Source: Agrobacterium cavarae | GTDB taxonomy: Bacteria; Pseudomonadota; Alphaproteobacteria; Rhizobiales; Rhizobiaceae | DNA: 49,918 nt | Direction: 5' to 3' | Assembly: GCF_004310285.1 (NCBI RefSeq) | Contig: NZ_SISF01000018.1 | Location: forward strand, 1 to 49,918 | Part shown: piece after piece, positions 1 through 9,028 of the stretch | Position numbering within the stretch: the first letter of the stretch is position 1 | Layout: each line of letters begins with the position of its first letter | Notes under the pieces: generated by a model | Databases searched by the model: none | What the model was told of the DNA's origin: nothing | The model's input: the letters and a program-made list of their open reading frames with translations, nothing else | Translations under genes and position numbers: made by a program

Positions 1-15
1 GGGCCGATGCTGTAG
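1..15. repeat. Edge of dispersed repeat family A (truncated by window)
   Basis: The first 15 bases match one end of the palindromic repeat found complete at 25578-25683 and 37028-37130; the shared core is GGGCCGATGCTGTAG. In the other copies about 90 further bases follow, so the rest should lie left of the window. The copy sits directly downstream of the riboswitch at 70-230. Confidence 0.6.
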
Positions 16-69
16 GCAGGCACAAACGCTCTTCCTCACAACCTGCCGCCGTCCGCGCGGACTGGTCTA

Positions 70-230
70 TCGTGTCAGGCCGGTCTTCTGACTTGGCTTC
101 GTCTGCCCGTTGCCGCCTTCCCGATTGCTCAGTGGCTTATGGCAACAGGCATCCGCCTCACAGCGTTGGGCACGTTGCGGTCTTGCACCGCATTCCCGAT
201 TCTCCTGCTGAAAGCAGGCACCTGACGACG
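70..230 (-). ncRNA. Cobalamin (AdoCbl) riboswitch
   Basis: Read on the minus strand, this has the conserved cobalamin aptamer elements in order: a P1 half GTCAGG, the GGTGCC entry, a GGGAA...GCGGTG...ACCGC hairpin, a TGAGGCGGATG block, the GCCACTG B12 box (plus-strand complement at 130-136), GGGAAGGC, and the closing GACCGGCCTGAC that re-forms P1. It would sense adenosylcobalamin and repress a leftward transcript. The regulated gene is outside the window; cobalamin synthesis or uptake is the usual class. A dispersed repeat starts only about 55 bases 3' of the aptamer. Confidence 0.88.
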
Positions 231-273
231 TTGCGTATGGGCAATTGCCGATCGGAAGGCAAGCGCGCTACGT

Positions 274-1104
274 CTATCCAACCGGAAAATATCGCACATA
301 GGCGAACTCGTCACCATTCGGTGACCAGTTGGGCGAGTTCATCGTTCCCTGCCCGCCAAAGAGGTCGAAGAGCGTTTCGACGTTGCCACCATCCGGGTCC
401 ATAAGTCGCACGCGAACATCGAGATCACGCGGGTGGTCGAAGACGTCGCCGTCATAGGAAATGAAAACGACCTTGTCTCCCTTGGGAGAGGGATGCGGGA
501 ACCAGTCGCCATATGGGCTATCGGTGATCCGCTCGACGCCCGATCCATCCGGTCGCACCCGCCAGATCTGCATCTGTCCTGTGCGGCTGGAGTTGAAGTA
601 GATCCACTGACCGTCAGGCGAATAATCCGGACCGTCGTTTCGCCCCTCGCCGTGGGTCAGACGTGTTTCGGTGCCGGTTTCGATGTCCATGGCATAGATA
701 TCGAAAACCTGATCCCTGATCCCGCAATAGGCGAAGCTTTTGCCGTCCGGCGCCCAACCATGCCAGTAGGACGGCAGGTTCCGCGTCATCAGTTTCGGCG
801 CGCCGCCTATGGATGGAAGCACATAGATCGCGCTCTTGCCGAACTCGACCTTGTCGGAAATGGCATAGAGAGAACCGTCGGGCGAAATGCCGTGGTCGTT
901 GTTGCACTGAACCGCGAAGCCGGTATCTACCTTATCGACCGAGATGTCTCCAGCAAGGGACAGGCGGTAGAGCACGCCATCACCGTTAAGCAGCAGATGT
1001 TGCCCATCTGGAGACCAGTTCGGCGCTTCGAAAAGCTTCTCGGTCTGCCAGACAATCCGATCTTCGCGGGTACGGATATTGAATATCTCGACTGAACTTC
1101 GCAT
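274..1104 (-). CDS. TolB-like PD40 beta-propeller protein
   Basis: A 276-residue protein with at least six PD40 motifs (SPDG, SPDG, APDG, SPDG, SPKG, SPNG) spaced 40-50 residues apart, typical of WD40-like TolB C-terminal propellers. There is no signal peptide, so unlike TolB it is probably cytoplasmic. The start has a GGGAGGG ribosome site 4-6 nt upstream. It follows nadE by 38 nt on the same strand and may share its transcript. Such proteins are often annotated as TolR/TolB-like transporters without support; the function is unknown and ligand or protein binding is the safest inference. Confidence 0.8.
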   Translation of the reverse strand: MRSSVEIFNIRTREDRIVWQTEKLFEAPNWSPDGQHLLLNGDGVLYRLSLAGDISVDKVDTGFAVQCNNDHGISPDGSLYAISDKVEFGKSAIYVLPSIGGAPKLMTRNLPSYWHGWAPDGKSFAYCGIRDQVFDIYAMDIETGTETRLTHGEGRNDGPDYSPDGQWIYFNSSRTGQMQIWRVRPDGSGVERITDSPYGDWFPHPSPKGDKVVFISYDGDVFDHPRDLDVRVRLMDPDGGNVETLFDLFGGQGTMNSPNWSPNGDEFAYVRYFPVG

Positions 1105-1142
1105 CGTCCCTCCCGTTGCGATTGCCCACTGACCCGTCGGAC

Positions 1143-2822
1143 CTACCTGTCGCGGAATCGATTGGTAATAGGATACCTGCGATCGCGACCGAAGTTCTTC
1201 TTGGTAATCTTCACGCCAGGTGCAGACTGCCGGCGCTTATATTCGGCCAAGTACAACAGATGCTCGATGCGATGAACCGTTGCGACGTCGTGACCGCGTG
1301 CCACGATTTCGTCGACGGACATTTCCTGTTCCACCAAGCACTCGAGAATATCGTCGAGAACGGGATAGGGTGGAAGCGAGTCCTGGTCGGTCTGATTGGG
1401 CCTCAATTCGGCCGATGGGGCCTTGGAAATGATGTTGGCGGGGATGACTTCGCCCGAAGGCCCAAGCGCGCCAGGCGGGACGTGAGCGTTGCGCCATCTG
1501 GAGATGGCGTAGACCTGCATCTTGTAAAGGTCCTTGATGGGGTTGAAGCCACCATTCATATCGCCATAGAGCGTGGCATAGCCGACGGACATTTCCGACT
1601 TGTTGCCGGTGGTTACCACCATCGAGCCGAACTTGTTTGAAACGCCCATCAGGATCGTCCCGCGCGCACGGCTCTGGAGGTTTTCCTCGGTGATTCCCTC
1701 TTCCGTGCCCTCGAACAGATCCGACAGCGCCGTCATGAAGCCATCGACAGGTTCGGCAATCGGAACGATGTCATAACGGCAGCCGAGCGCCCTGGCGCAA
1801 TCGGCGGCGTCCTTCAGCGATTCTTCCGAGGTATAGCGGTAGGGCAGCATGATGCAGCGCACCCGCTCCTCGCCCAGCGCATCGACCGCGATCGCTGCGC
1901 AGATAGCCGAGTCGATGCCGCCGGAAAGGCCGAGAACGACGCTCTTGAAGCCATTCTTGTTGACGTAGTCGCGGAAGCCCAGCATGCAGGCCCGGTAATC
2001 GGCCTCCTCGCCTTCGGGAATATGGGAAACCGGACCATGGCTACAGTGCCAGCCATTCTCCGTGCGTTTCCAGTCCGTGACCGCCAACGTTGCTTCGAAC
2101 TGGCTCATCTGGAAGGCCAGCGTCTTGTCGGCATTGAAACCGAAGCTCGCGCCGTCGAACACCAGTTCATCCTGGCCGCCGAGTTGGTTGACAAAGACCA
2201 GAGGCAGGCCACTTTCAATGACCTGGCGGAGGGCGACCTGATGACGGACATCGACCTTGCCGCGATAATAGGGCGAGCCATTGGGCACCAGCAAGATTTC
2301 GGCGCCGGCCTCAGCCAGCGTCTCGCACACGCCGAAATCGTTCCAGATTTCCTCGCAAATCGGAATGCCGATGCGAATGCCTCTAAAATTATAGGGGCCG
2401 GAGATAGAGCCTTCGCTAAAAACGCGCTTTTCGTCGAACTCGCCGTAATTTGGCAGGTCCACCTTGTCGCGTAGCGCGACGATCTTACCGCCATCGAGCA
2501 GAGCTACCGAATTGTGCCTGCCCTTTTCGCCCTGGCGCGGAAAGCCGATAATGACGCCCGGCCCGCCATCCGCGGTGTCCTCGGCCAACTCCTCCACTGC
2601 CTTGAGGCAGGATTTCAAAAACGCCGGTTTCAGCACCAAATCTTCTGGCGGGTAGCCGGAGATGAAAAGCTCCGTCAACAGGAGCAGGTCGGCGCCTTGC
2701 GCTGCCGCATCGGCTCTTGCCTCGCGCGCTTTGGCAAGGTTGCCTGCGACATCGCCGACGGTCGGGTTGAATTGTCCAACCGCAATCCGGAACGTGTGGG
2801 GAATGGTCTGTCCTGTGCTCAT
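1143..2822 (-). CDS. nadE: Glutamine-dependent NAD(+) synthetase
   Basis: Converts nicotinic acid adenine dinucleotide to NAD with ATP and glutamine (EC 6.3.5.1). The 559 residues contain an N-terminal nitrilase-type glutaminase with catalytic Glu51, Lys120 and Cys156 (in PICEEIW), which releases ammonia. The C-terminal synthetase has the SGGIDS pyrophosphate loop at about 300-305. The length fits the two-domain family. An ATG 36 nt further upstream is in frame, but ATG at 2822 is preferred because GAGGAAGG precedes it and the homologous domain starts soon after. The PD40 gene follows on the same strand. Confidence 0.95.
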   Translation of the reverse strand: MSTGQTIPHTFRIAVGQFNPTVGDVAGNLAKAREARADAAAQGADLLLLTELFISGYPPEDLVLKPAFLKSCLKAVEELAEDTADGGPGVIIGFPRQGEKGRHNSVALLDGGKIVALRDKVDLPNYGEFDEKRVFSEGSISGPYNFRGIRIGIPICEEIWNDFGVCETLAEAGAEILLVPNGSPYYRGKVDVRHQVALRQVIESGLPLVFVNQLGGQDELVFDGASFGFNADKTLAFQMSQFEATLAVTDWKRTENGWHCSHGPVSHIPEGEEADYRACMLGFRDYVNKNGFKSVVLGLSGGIDSAICAAIAVDALGEERVRCIMLPYRYTSEESLKDAADCARALGCRYDIVPIAEPVDGFMTALSDLFEGTEEGITEENLQSRARGTILMGVSNKFGSMVVTTGNKSEMSVGYATLYGDMNGGFNPIKDLYKMQVYAISRWRNAHVPPGALGPSGEVIPANIISKAPSAELRPNQTDQDSLPPYPVLDDILECLVEQEMSVDEIVARGHDVATVHRIEHLLYLAEYKRRQSAPGVKITKKNFGRDRRYPITNRFRDR

Positions 2823-3066
2823 GCCTTCCTCATTATCGTGCCGGCTCTTACAGTGCAACGCGCCGCATAAACTGTTTCAAAACATCGGCCAGTCAAGAAG
2901 GTTCTGGCGGGTGCATGCGCCAAATAAACGGCTCACGCGATGGTTATCCTCGAGACCTGTGAATTTTGCATAGTTCATGTCGCGTTCATTGCGCGCATGT
3001 GACAGTTAGATGACGCTTATATGACAGGTGATTCACACCTGCTTTCGAGACTGCCGGAGTAGAAAC

Positions 3067-5001
3067 GTGACGAAATCGGTGCCTAGAACAACGGTTGCCG
3101 AAAGGATGAAGCTCGTCCTTTCAAAGCCGTGGACACGGTCCCCTGCCCGCCTCGCAAACGATGCACAAACGCTGGCCAATCTGGTCCTTGCAGCGGTCCT
3201 ACTCGTCGTCTGCATGGAATGGATCGCGCGCGGCACGTTGCATGATGTCGGCTCCTTTTTGCTGTCACCTGCACGACCTGGGCTGACGACGGTCGTCGCA
3301 GTCACTATCGGCCTCATGGCGCTTGATGCCGTCTTCGGGCGTCATTACCAGTCGCTTCTGATTGCCGTCCCGCTCCTGATCTTGCCGGCTTTCATCTCGA
3401 GCCAGAAGCAGCTTTACCTTTCCGATCCGCTCTATCCTTCCGACCTGCTGTTCGGCCGGCAAATTCTTCAGCTTTTGCCTGCCATGCTGAAGGCTCAGCC
3501 CGTGACGGCACTCGCCCTTGCGGCTGCGGTTGCGCTCGCTGCCTTTGCTATTGTGACGCTGTGGCGCATTTCGCGGCGTGCCATGCCTGTAATGTCGTTC
3601 AAAGCAAGGATGTGGCGGCTGGCGCTTGCCGTTCCACTCTTCGTCAGCTTTGGCTCCATGATGGAATACTCCAGCTATTCCTGGATCAGAGACCGCCTCA
3701 ACATCATTCCGATGATGTGGGATCAAAAGGAAAACTATCGCCACAACGGTTTCCTCATGGCCTTCGCCTTCAATATCCCGATGGCGAAAGTGACAGCACC
3801 ATATGGCTATGGCGAGGCGACGATCGCGGACATTGCGTCCGACAGTTCCGCCTTCGCGGTCAACCACAGCAAGCGTCCCGATGTCATTATGATCATGAGC
3901 GAATCGCTGTGGGATCCGACGCGCTTGGACAATGTCACGCTGTCGAAAGACCCGATGCCGCGCATCCGCGCCATGCAGTCAGGCCATGTGTTTTCACCCG
4001 AGTTTGGCGGCATGACGGCGAATGTCGAATTCGAAGCGCTGACCGGCTTCAGCAATGCGTTCTTGCCCTATGGCAGCATTCCCTATCAGCAATATGTGCG
4101 CCGCCCTGTTCCCTCACTTGCGACCTTCTTTCGCTCGGAGGGGTACTCCGCAATCGCCGTCCACCCATTCCGGGAATGGTTCTGGAATCGTCGTGAGGTC
4201 TACAAGCATTTCGGCTTTGAGGAGTTTCGCTCTGAAGAAACCTTGCCACCGATGGAAAAGCGTGGGGCGTTCGCCTCGGATGCGGCGCTGACGAACGAAA
4301 TCATCCAAACGGTTGATGCGGCCGAAAAGCCGCAGTTTCTCTTTGCCGTCACGCTTCAGGGACACGGCCCCTATGAAGCGAACCGCTATGCTGAGAAAGC
4401 CGTCTCCGTCAGCGGTGATCTATCCGACAATGCACGCGATGCGCTCGCCACCTACGCGCAGGGCGTTTCGGAAGCCGACGACAGCTTTGCAAGGCTTATC
4501 GCCTGGGCCAAGGGTCGAGAGAGAGAAACCGTCATCGTGCTTTTTGGTGATCATCTGCCGCCGCTCGGGCAAGCCTTTGTCGAAAGCGGCTATATGCCGG
4601 GCATGGTGGCAACACGCCGCGCGCCGCTTGCCACGATGAAGACGGAGCATGAGACGCCTCTGGTGGTCTGGTCTTCAAAGGCAGGATTGCAGAACCGGAT
4701 TGGCACGATCAGCCCCTCGTTGCTGCCCTATCACATCTTGAAAACCGCGGGCTTTGACGATCCCTTCTACACCGGCGTACTTGGCAAGGTGCATGCGTCC
4801 TACTCCGTCATCGATCGCCATATGCTGATGCAGCGAAACGGTTCGGGCGTGCCGGACTGGTCGATTGCGCCTGCGACTCTACCGTCGGCACTCAGCGAAT
4901 ACCGGCAACTGCAGTTCGACATGATGTTTGGCGACCAGTTCGGTAAAGAGCGATTCTTCCCCGGCTTCAACTGGATCAATGAGACCACGCCATCCAGTTA
5001 A
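3067..5001 (+). CDS. LtaS-type membrane phosphoglycerol transferase (sulfatase fold)
   Basis: A 644-residue inner-membrane enzyme of the lipoteichoic acid synthase/OpgB class. Five hydrophobic helices (about 35-53, 72-90, 95-111, 145-167, 184-198) precede an external sulfatase-fold domain from about residue 270. LtaS active-site counterparts are visible: Glu279 (MSES), nucleophile Thr317 (GGMTAN), His366 with WFWNR, His433 (QGHG) and Asp495-His496 (FGDH). In a Gram-negative rhizobium the likely job is moving glycerophosphate from phosphatidylglycerol onto periplasmic or cyclic glucans, as OpgB and CgmB do; that role is inferred. GTG 3067 is chosen because GGAG lies 7 nt upstream; an in-frame GTG at 3028 lacks a good site. 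Confidence 0.85.
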   Translation: MTKSVPRTTVAERMKLVLSKPWTRSPARLANDAQTLANLVLAAVLLVVCMEWIARGTLHDVGSFLLSPARPGLTTVVAVTIGLMALDAVFGRHYQSLLIAVPLLILPAFISSQKQLYLSDPLYPSDLLFGRQILQLLPAMLKAQPVTALALAAAVALAAFAIVTLWRISRRAMPVMSFKARMWRLALAVPLFVSFGSMMEYSSYSWIRDRLNIIPMMWDQKENYRHNGFLMAFAFNIPMAKVTAPYGYGEATIADIASDSSAFAVNHSKRPDVIMIMSESLWDPTRLDNVTLSKDPMPRIRAMQSGHVFSPEFGGMTANVEFEALTGFSNAFLPYGSIPYQQYVRRPVPSLATFFRSEGYSAIAVHPFREWFWNRREVYKHFGFEEFRSEETLPPMEKRGAFASDAALTNEIIQTVDAAEKPQFLFAVTLQGHGPYEANRYAEKAVSVSGDLSDNARDALATYAQGVSEADDSFARLIAWAKGRERETVIVLFGDHLPPLGQAFVESGYMPGMVATRRAPLATMKTEHETPLVVWSSKAGLQNRIGTISPSLLPYHILKTAGFDDPFYTGVLGKVHASYSVIDRHMLMQRNGSGVPDWSIAPATLPSALSEYRQLQFDMMFGDQFGKERFFPGFNWINETTPSS

Positions 5002-5083
5002 GACGCCTTCGAACCCGCGATTTTGTTTGAACTTGCCGGCACCTTGGGCTTATCTCCAGCCAACGCATTGCCGGAGATGAATC

Positions 5084-5629
5084 ATGTCTGCCATTCCAGA
5101 TTACGTCCTGTCCCACTTCAAGCGATCCTCCCGACAGATCGGTGAGGTTGAAAAGCGGATTCTGGAGGTGGCGCATCAGAAGCAACTGATTTCCACTGAC
5201 ACGAATGCTGAGTTTTCGAAGGGATCCACAGTCGGCGAGAGGCTGGCGGACAGCATTGCCCGCGTCGGTGGCTCATGGGGCTTCATCATCAGCTTCCTGG
5301 TGTTTCTGGCCGTATGGGCCGTCATCAATACGATTGTTTTGACGACGAAGGCCTTTGACCCCTATCCCTTCGTGTTCCTCAATCTCATCCTTTCCATGCT
5401 GGCCGCGATCCAGGCACCCATCATCATGATGTCCCAGAACCGGCAGGCGGAACGCGATCGGTTTGAGGCAGCCAAGGACTACGAGGTCAACCTCAAGGCC
5501 GAGCTTGAGGTTCTGTCTCTTCACGAGAAGATCGATCTCAAGGTTCTGGCCGAACTCGCCGCATTGCGGGAAGACATCGCAAAGCTGCACCAACATCAGA
5601 CCCAGCAAAGCGACCGCCCTTCGTCCTGA
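5084..5629 (+). CDS. DUF1003 membrane protein
   Basis: A 181-residue protein with the DUF1003 layout: a hydrophilic N-terminus, a GERLADSIARVGGSWGFI entry, two transmembrane helices (about 65-86 and 96-117) separated by a DPYPF turn, the MSQNRQAERDR motif right after helix 2, and a charged helical tail. GGAG precedes the ATG. It lies 82 nt downstream of the LtaS-type gene on the same strand and could be cotranscribed. The function of the family is not established. Confidence 0.88.
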   Translation: MSAIPDYVLSHFKRSSRQIGEVEKRILEVAHQKQLISTDTNAEFSKGSTVGERLADSIARVGGSWGFIISFLVFLAVWAVINTIVLTTKAFDPYPFVFLNLILSMLAAIQAPIIMMSQNRQAERDRFEAAKDYEVNLKAELEVLSLHEKIDLKVLAELAALREDIAKLHQHQTQQSDRPSS

Positions 5630-5863
5630 TCGAATAGCCGATTTGCGGCTTTTTCTGTGCCGGTTACGAATCCGTCAGATTTCTGCGCTACAGATTGACG
5701 CAGGCATTTGTTGCATTGCACTCTGTGGTCTCACGACATCCAGATGTGCGGGTGCGGAGATCATTTCCGCAAGCTGAGAGCATCACGCTTTTCGCGGCAA
5801 ATCCTCACATCGGATATTCACACATCCCGGCAATCTACCGGGTTTACGTCCAGAGGCTTTTTC

Positions 5864-7282
5864 ATGAACCAGTACGATCTCATTGTTGTTGGCAGCGGTC
5901 CCGCCGGCAGACGTGCTGCCATCCAGGCGGCAAAGCTCGACAAGAAGGTCCTGGTCATCGAGAAGGGCAGCCGCGTCGGCGGTGTCTCGGTTCATACCGG
6001 CACCATCCCGTCTAAGACAATGCGCGAGACGGCGCTCAATCTTTCCGGATGGCGCGAGCGCGGCTTTTACGGCCAGTCCTATCGCGTCAAGCAGGAAATC
6101 AGTGCCGAAGATCTGCGCCAGCGCCTGCTGATCACTCTCAACCACGAAGTCGAAGTGCTCGAGCACCAGTTTGCCCGTAACCGCGTGCAGCACGTGCGCG
6201 GCAAGGCAAGCTTCCTCGCGCCCGATACGCTTCAGATCACCAAAGACGATGGCGAAGTGATGCATGTGTTGGGCAAGAGCATTCTGCTCGCCGTCGGCAC
6301 TCGCCCATTCAGACCGGACTACATGCCGTTTGATGGCAAGACCGTCATCGACAGCGATGAATTGCTGCAGATGGAGAGGCTACCGCGCTCCCTGGTGGTC
6401 ATTGGTGCCGGCGTCATTGGCATCGAATATGCGACCATTTTCAGCGCGCTCGATACCGCCGTCACGCTGATCGATCCCAAATCCACAATGCTCGATTTCA
6501 TCGACAAGGAAATCGTCGAAGATTTCACCTACCAGCTCCGCGACCGGAACATGAAGCTGCTTCTCGGCCAGAAGGCCGAGAAAGTGGAACACACGCCGGA
6601 AGGCAAGGTGTCGATCACACTGGATAATGGCCGCACGATCGTGACCGAAATGGTGCTTTTTGCCGCAGGCAGAATGGGCGCAACCGACACGCTGAACCTC
6701 GCGGCAGCAGGCCTCGAGGCCGACAGCCGCGGCCGTCTCTCCGTCAATCCTGAGACCTTCGAAACTTCCGTACCGGGGATCTTTGCCGCCGGCGACGTTA
6801 TCGGCTTCCCGAGCCTTGCCTCCACCTCCATGGAACAGGGCCGTATTGCCGCTCGCGTCGCGGTCGGCGCAATTGGCATGGAGCCGCAGAAATATTTCCC
6901 TTACGGCATCTATGCTGTCCCGGAAATCTCCACCTGCGGCCTGACGGAAGAAGAAATGAAGGAGCGCGGCATTCCTTACGAATGCGGGATTGCCCGCTTC
7001 CGGGAAACCTCGCGCGGCCACATCATGGGTCTTGATACCGGTCTTCTGAAGCTGATCTTCTCATTGAAGACGCGTCGGCTTCTCGGCGTTCACATTGTCG
7101 GCGAAGGCGCGACCGAACTGGTTCACATCGGTCAGGCTGTGTTGAACCTCAAAGGCACGGTCGAGTATTTCGTCGAAAATACCTTTAACTACCCGACGCT
7201 TGCCGAGGCCTACAAGATTGCCGGGCTGGATGCATGGAACCGCATGGGTGACATCAAGAACAGGAATGAAGCGGTCAAGTGA
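5864..7282 (+). CDS. sthA: Soluble pyridine nucleotide transhydrogenase
   Basis: A 472-residue flavoprotein that equilibrates NADPH and NADH (EC 1.6.1.1). It has an N-terminal FAD site GSGPAG (10-15), a central NAD-binding GAGVIG, a second FAD contact around AAGDVIGFPSLA, and a C-terminal dimerisation domain. In lipoamide dehydrogenases the motif after GG carries two redox cysteines; here those positions are Ser42 and Thr47 (GGVSVHTGTIPSK), which fits a transhydrogenase that has no redox disulfide. The open frame extends upstream to 5708, but ATG 5864 has AGAGG 8 nt before it and starts right at the FAD fold. It is convergent with the next gene, only 6 nt apart. Confidence 0.93.
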   Translation: MNQYDLIVVGSGPAGRRAAIQAAKLDKKVLVIEKGSRVGGVSVHTGTIPSKTMRETALNLSGWRERGFYGQSYRVKQEISAEDLRQRLLITLNHEVEVLEHQFARNRVQHVRGKASFLAPDTLQITKDDGEVMHVLGKSILLAVGTRPFRPDYMPFDGKTVIDSDELLQMERLPRSLVVIGAGVIGIEYATIFSALDTAVTLIDPKSTMLDFIDKEIVEDFTYQLRDRNMKLLLGQKAEKVEHTPEGKVSITLDNGRTIVTEMVLFAAGRMGATDTLNLAAAGLEADSRGRLSVNPETFETSVPGIFAAGDVIGFPSLASTSMEQGRIAARVAVGAIGMEPQKYFPYGIYAVPEISTCGLTEEEMKERGIPYECGIARFRETSRGHIMGLDTGLLKLIFSLKTRRLLGVHIVGEGATELVHIGQAVLNLKGTVEYFVENTFNYPTLAEAYKIAGLDAWNRMGDIKNRNEAVK

Positions 7283-7288
7283 GCCGCT

Positions 7289-7942
7289 TCACCACCTGAT
7301 CTTGTAGTTTGCATGCACCGCCGGGCGGAAACGATCTTCAAAGCCCCGGTCGAAACTGCCTGTTACCGTCAGATTGTCGGAGAGCTTCTGTTCGAGCGCG
7401 ACGCTGGAACTGAACTCGTCGAATGTCTCGCGGCTCGCGCCCGTCAAGACGAAGGCGGTGCCGGTCGCAGAGCGCGTCAACCGCAGGGACTGCGACACAT
7501 CGAGCCCGCTCCACTGCTGGCTATGGCCGTCATAGCGCAGCGTGACGTTTCGGTTCGATTCCACATCGAAATCGGCTGTGGCGACGCGCTTTTGCGTCAT
7601 CGTCATCGTCACGGCGGCCGAGCCCGTCAGCGCGTTCATCAGAATGCCGACGTCTCTGGCGATCTTGACGCCCGGAAGATTGGTGGACATCAGCGTCATG
7701 TCACCCCAGAACTTTACAGGCGTATCGACCACCGCACCACTTTCAGACGCACTCATGCCCATCTCAAGGCCGGCGCGCAGCGGCGTTTCCGTCGGCAGCT
7801 TCGCACCCAGCCGCGCCGAATAGGAGCGGTCGGAATTCTTGGATGGCGCCCAGATCAATCCCCGCTCCTGCGCCTTCACCTCCACCGGGGACAAAAGGAT
7901 GAGCGAGGCAGCGGCGAGCGTGCCCAATATCTTGACCAACAT
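7289..7942 (-). CDS. Exported protein of unknown function
   Basis: A 217-residue protein with a clear signal peptide (residues 1 to about 24, VEVKA|QE). The rest is rich in alternating polar and hydrophobic beta-type segments and ends in a Trp (YKIRW), suggesting a periplasmic or outer-membrane beta structure. No family is recognised. GAGGAAA precedes the ATG. It is transcribed toward sthA and ends 6 nt from the sthA stop. Confidence 0.75.
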   Translation of the reverse strand: MLVKILGTLAAASLILLSPVEVKAQERGLIWAPSKNSDRSYSARLGAKLPTETPLRAGLEMGMSASESGAVVDTPVKFWGDMTLMSTNLPGVKIARDVGILMNALTGSAAVTMTMTQKRVATADFDVESNRNVTLRYDGHSQQWSGLDVSQSLRLTRSATGTAFVLTGASRETFDEFSSSVALEQKLSDNLTVTGSFDRGFEDRFRPAVHANYKIRW

Positions 7943-8341
7943 GTCATTTCCTCAAGCTTTAAAAAGACCAGCCACTCTTGGGAGGAAAACAGCAGGTCTC
8001 GTTTCGGCTTGGGCGATCCAGAAAACGGAGATCACCCGGACTCAATTCTGCCGGCGCTGGGCGCCAGACTTAACCGCGCTCGCTGACAGGCGACGCGAAT
8101 CGACAAGCGCGACATCACACCCGCGCTCGAAAGAGAGATGAAACTGAAGGCTTAAAGCCAAGCCGCGTTTGGCGGCGGATCGCACTCAACGCAAAAGCGC
8201 GTCTGGCAAATCACTCCCAAAGGGTGCCAGATGAACGGGAGATGAACAAGAGCAACTGCAGCAAAAAGTCATTGTGCACTGCATTGTGACCGTCTGAGCA
8301 CAGTTGGGGGACATGCTGCCCCGTCGGAAATGCCGGAATTG
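7943..8341. other. Intergenic, no gene seen
   Basis: About 400 bases upstream of the exported-protein gene and downstream of the kinase gene. No convincing coding frame, RNA gene or repeat is visible. It presumably carries the promoter of the minus-strand gene that starts at 7942. Confidence 0.5.
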
Positions 8342-8866
8342 CTACGCGTTTGTGTGGGATAACAACTCCGCAACAACCGCTTCGACCGGCTGGGTAGAAT
8401 CGATCGCGATGCCTTCCTTCGGAACGTCATCTCCACTCTCGTGGAGCGCCAGGATGAACGCCCGCTCCTCAGCTTTGCCACCGAACTCGTCTTCTGGCCT
8501 CGCGGACAGGCGCTTCTCCAAGGCGGCTCGATCAAGCTTGAGAATGAACACGGCGTCAAAGAAGCCGATGAAAGCGGAAAAGTTTCGGGCGCCGCCGCAC
8601 AAGAAGGTGGCAGCATGGCTCTGATCGGCTACCAAATCTTTTACTCTCTCGGCACACCAGAGGTGATGACGGTGAGCAAAAGCGACATCCGTGGCCCACG
8701 CGCCACCCTGCCGCCCCTCCAAAGGTAAGCCGGTCTTAGGGTCACCTTTATAGGCGAGTTCCCTGTCGCCATGAATGACATGATAACCCTGTCGCTGAAG
8801 CTCCGTTGCCACAGACGTTTTGCCCGAACAGGACACACCTTCAACGAGGTAGTTTTTGACGCCCAT
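8342..8866 (-). CDS. Small P-loop nucleotide kinase-like protein
   Basis: A 174-residue protein with an N-terminal Walker A loop GVSCSGKTS (10-18), like shikimate, adenylate and nucleoside kinases, and a short hydrophobic beta strand before a lid-like charged region (ALEKRLSARPEDEFGGK). A GAGG site precedes the ATG by 5 nt. The substrate cannot be told from the sequence. It stands alone on the minus strand between the exported protein and tig. Confidence 0.8.
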   Translation of the reverse strand: MGVKNYLVEGVSCSGKTSVATELQRQGYHVIHGDRELAYKGDPKTGLPLEGRQGGAWATDVAFAHRHHLWCAERVKDLVADQSHAATFLCGGARNFSAFIGFFDAVFILKLDRAALEKRLSARPEDEFGGKAEERAFILALHESGDDVPKEGIAIDSTQPVEAVVAELLSHTNA

Positions 8867-8970
8867 GAGACCTCTACTTCAGCAAGATGCAGCAAAGGTC
8901 GCCCATACACTCTTCGGATGACGACAGGATGTCTTTTCGGCGTGAATGCAAACGCCTCTCGACATTCCTA

Positions 8971-9001
8971 AATGAAAAGGCCGCAGCTTTCGCCGCGGCC
9001 T
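8971..9001 (-). terminator. Rho-independent terminator of tig
   Basis: On the minus strand AGGCCGCGGC-GAAA-GCTGCGGCCT is followed by TTTCATTT. It lies 27 nt after the tig stop codon. Confidence 0.85.
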
Positions 9002-9028
9002 CTTCGAAACAAATATGAGAAGAGCAGA

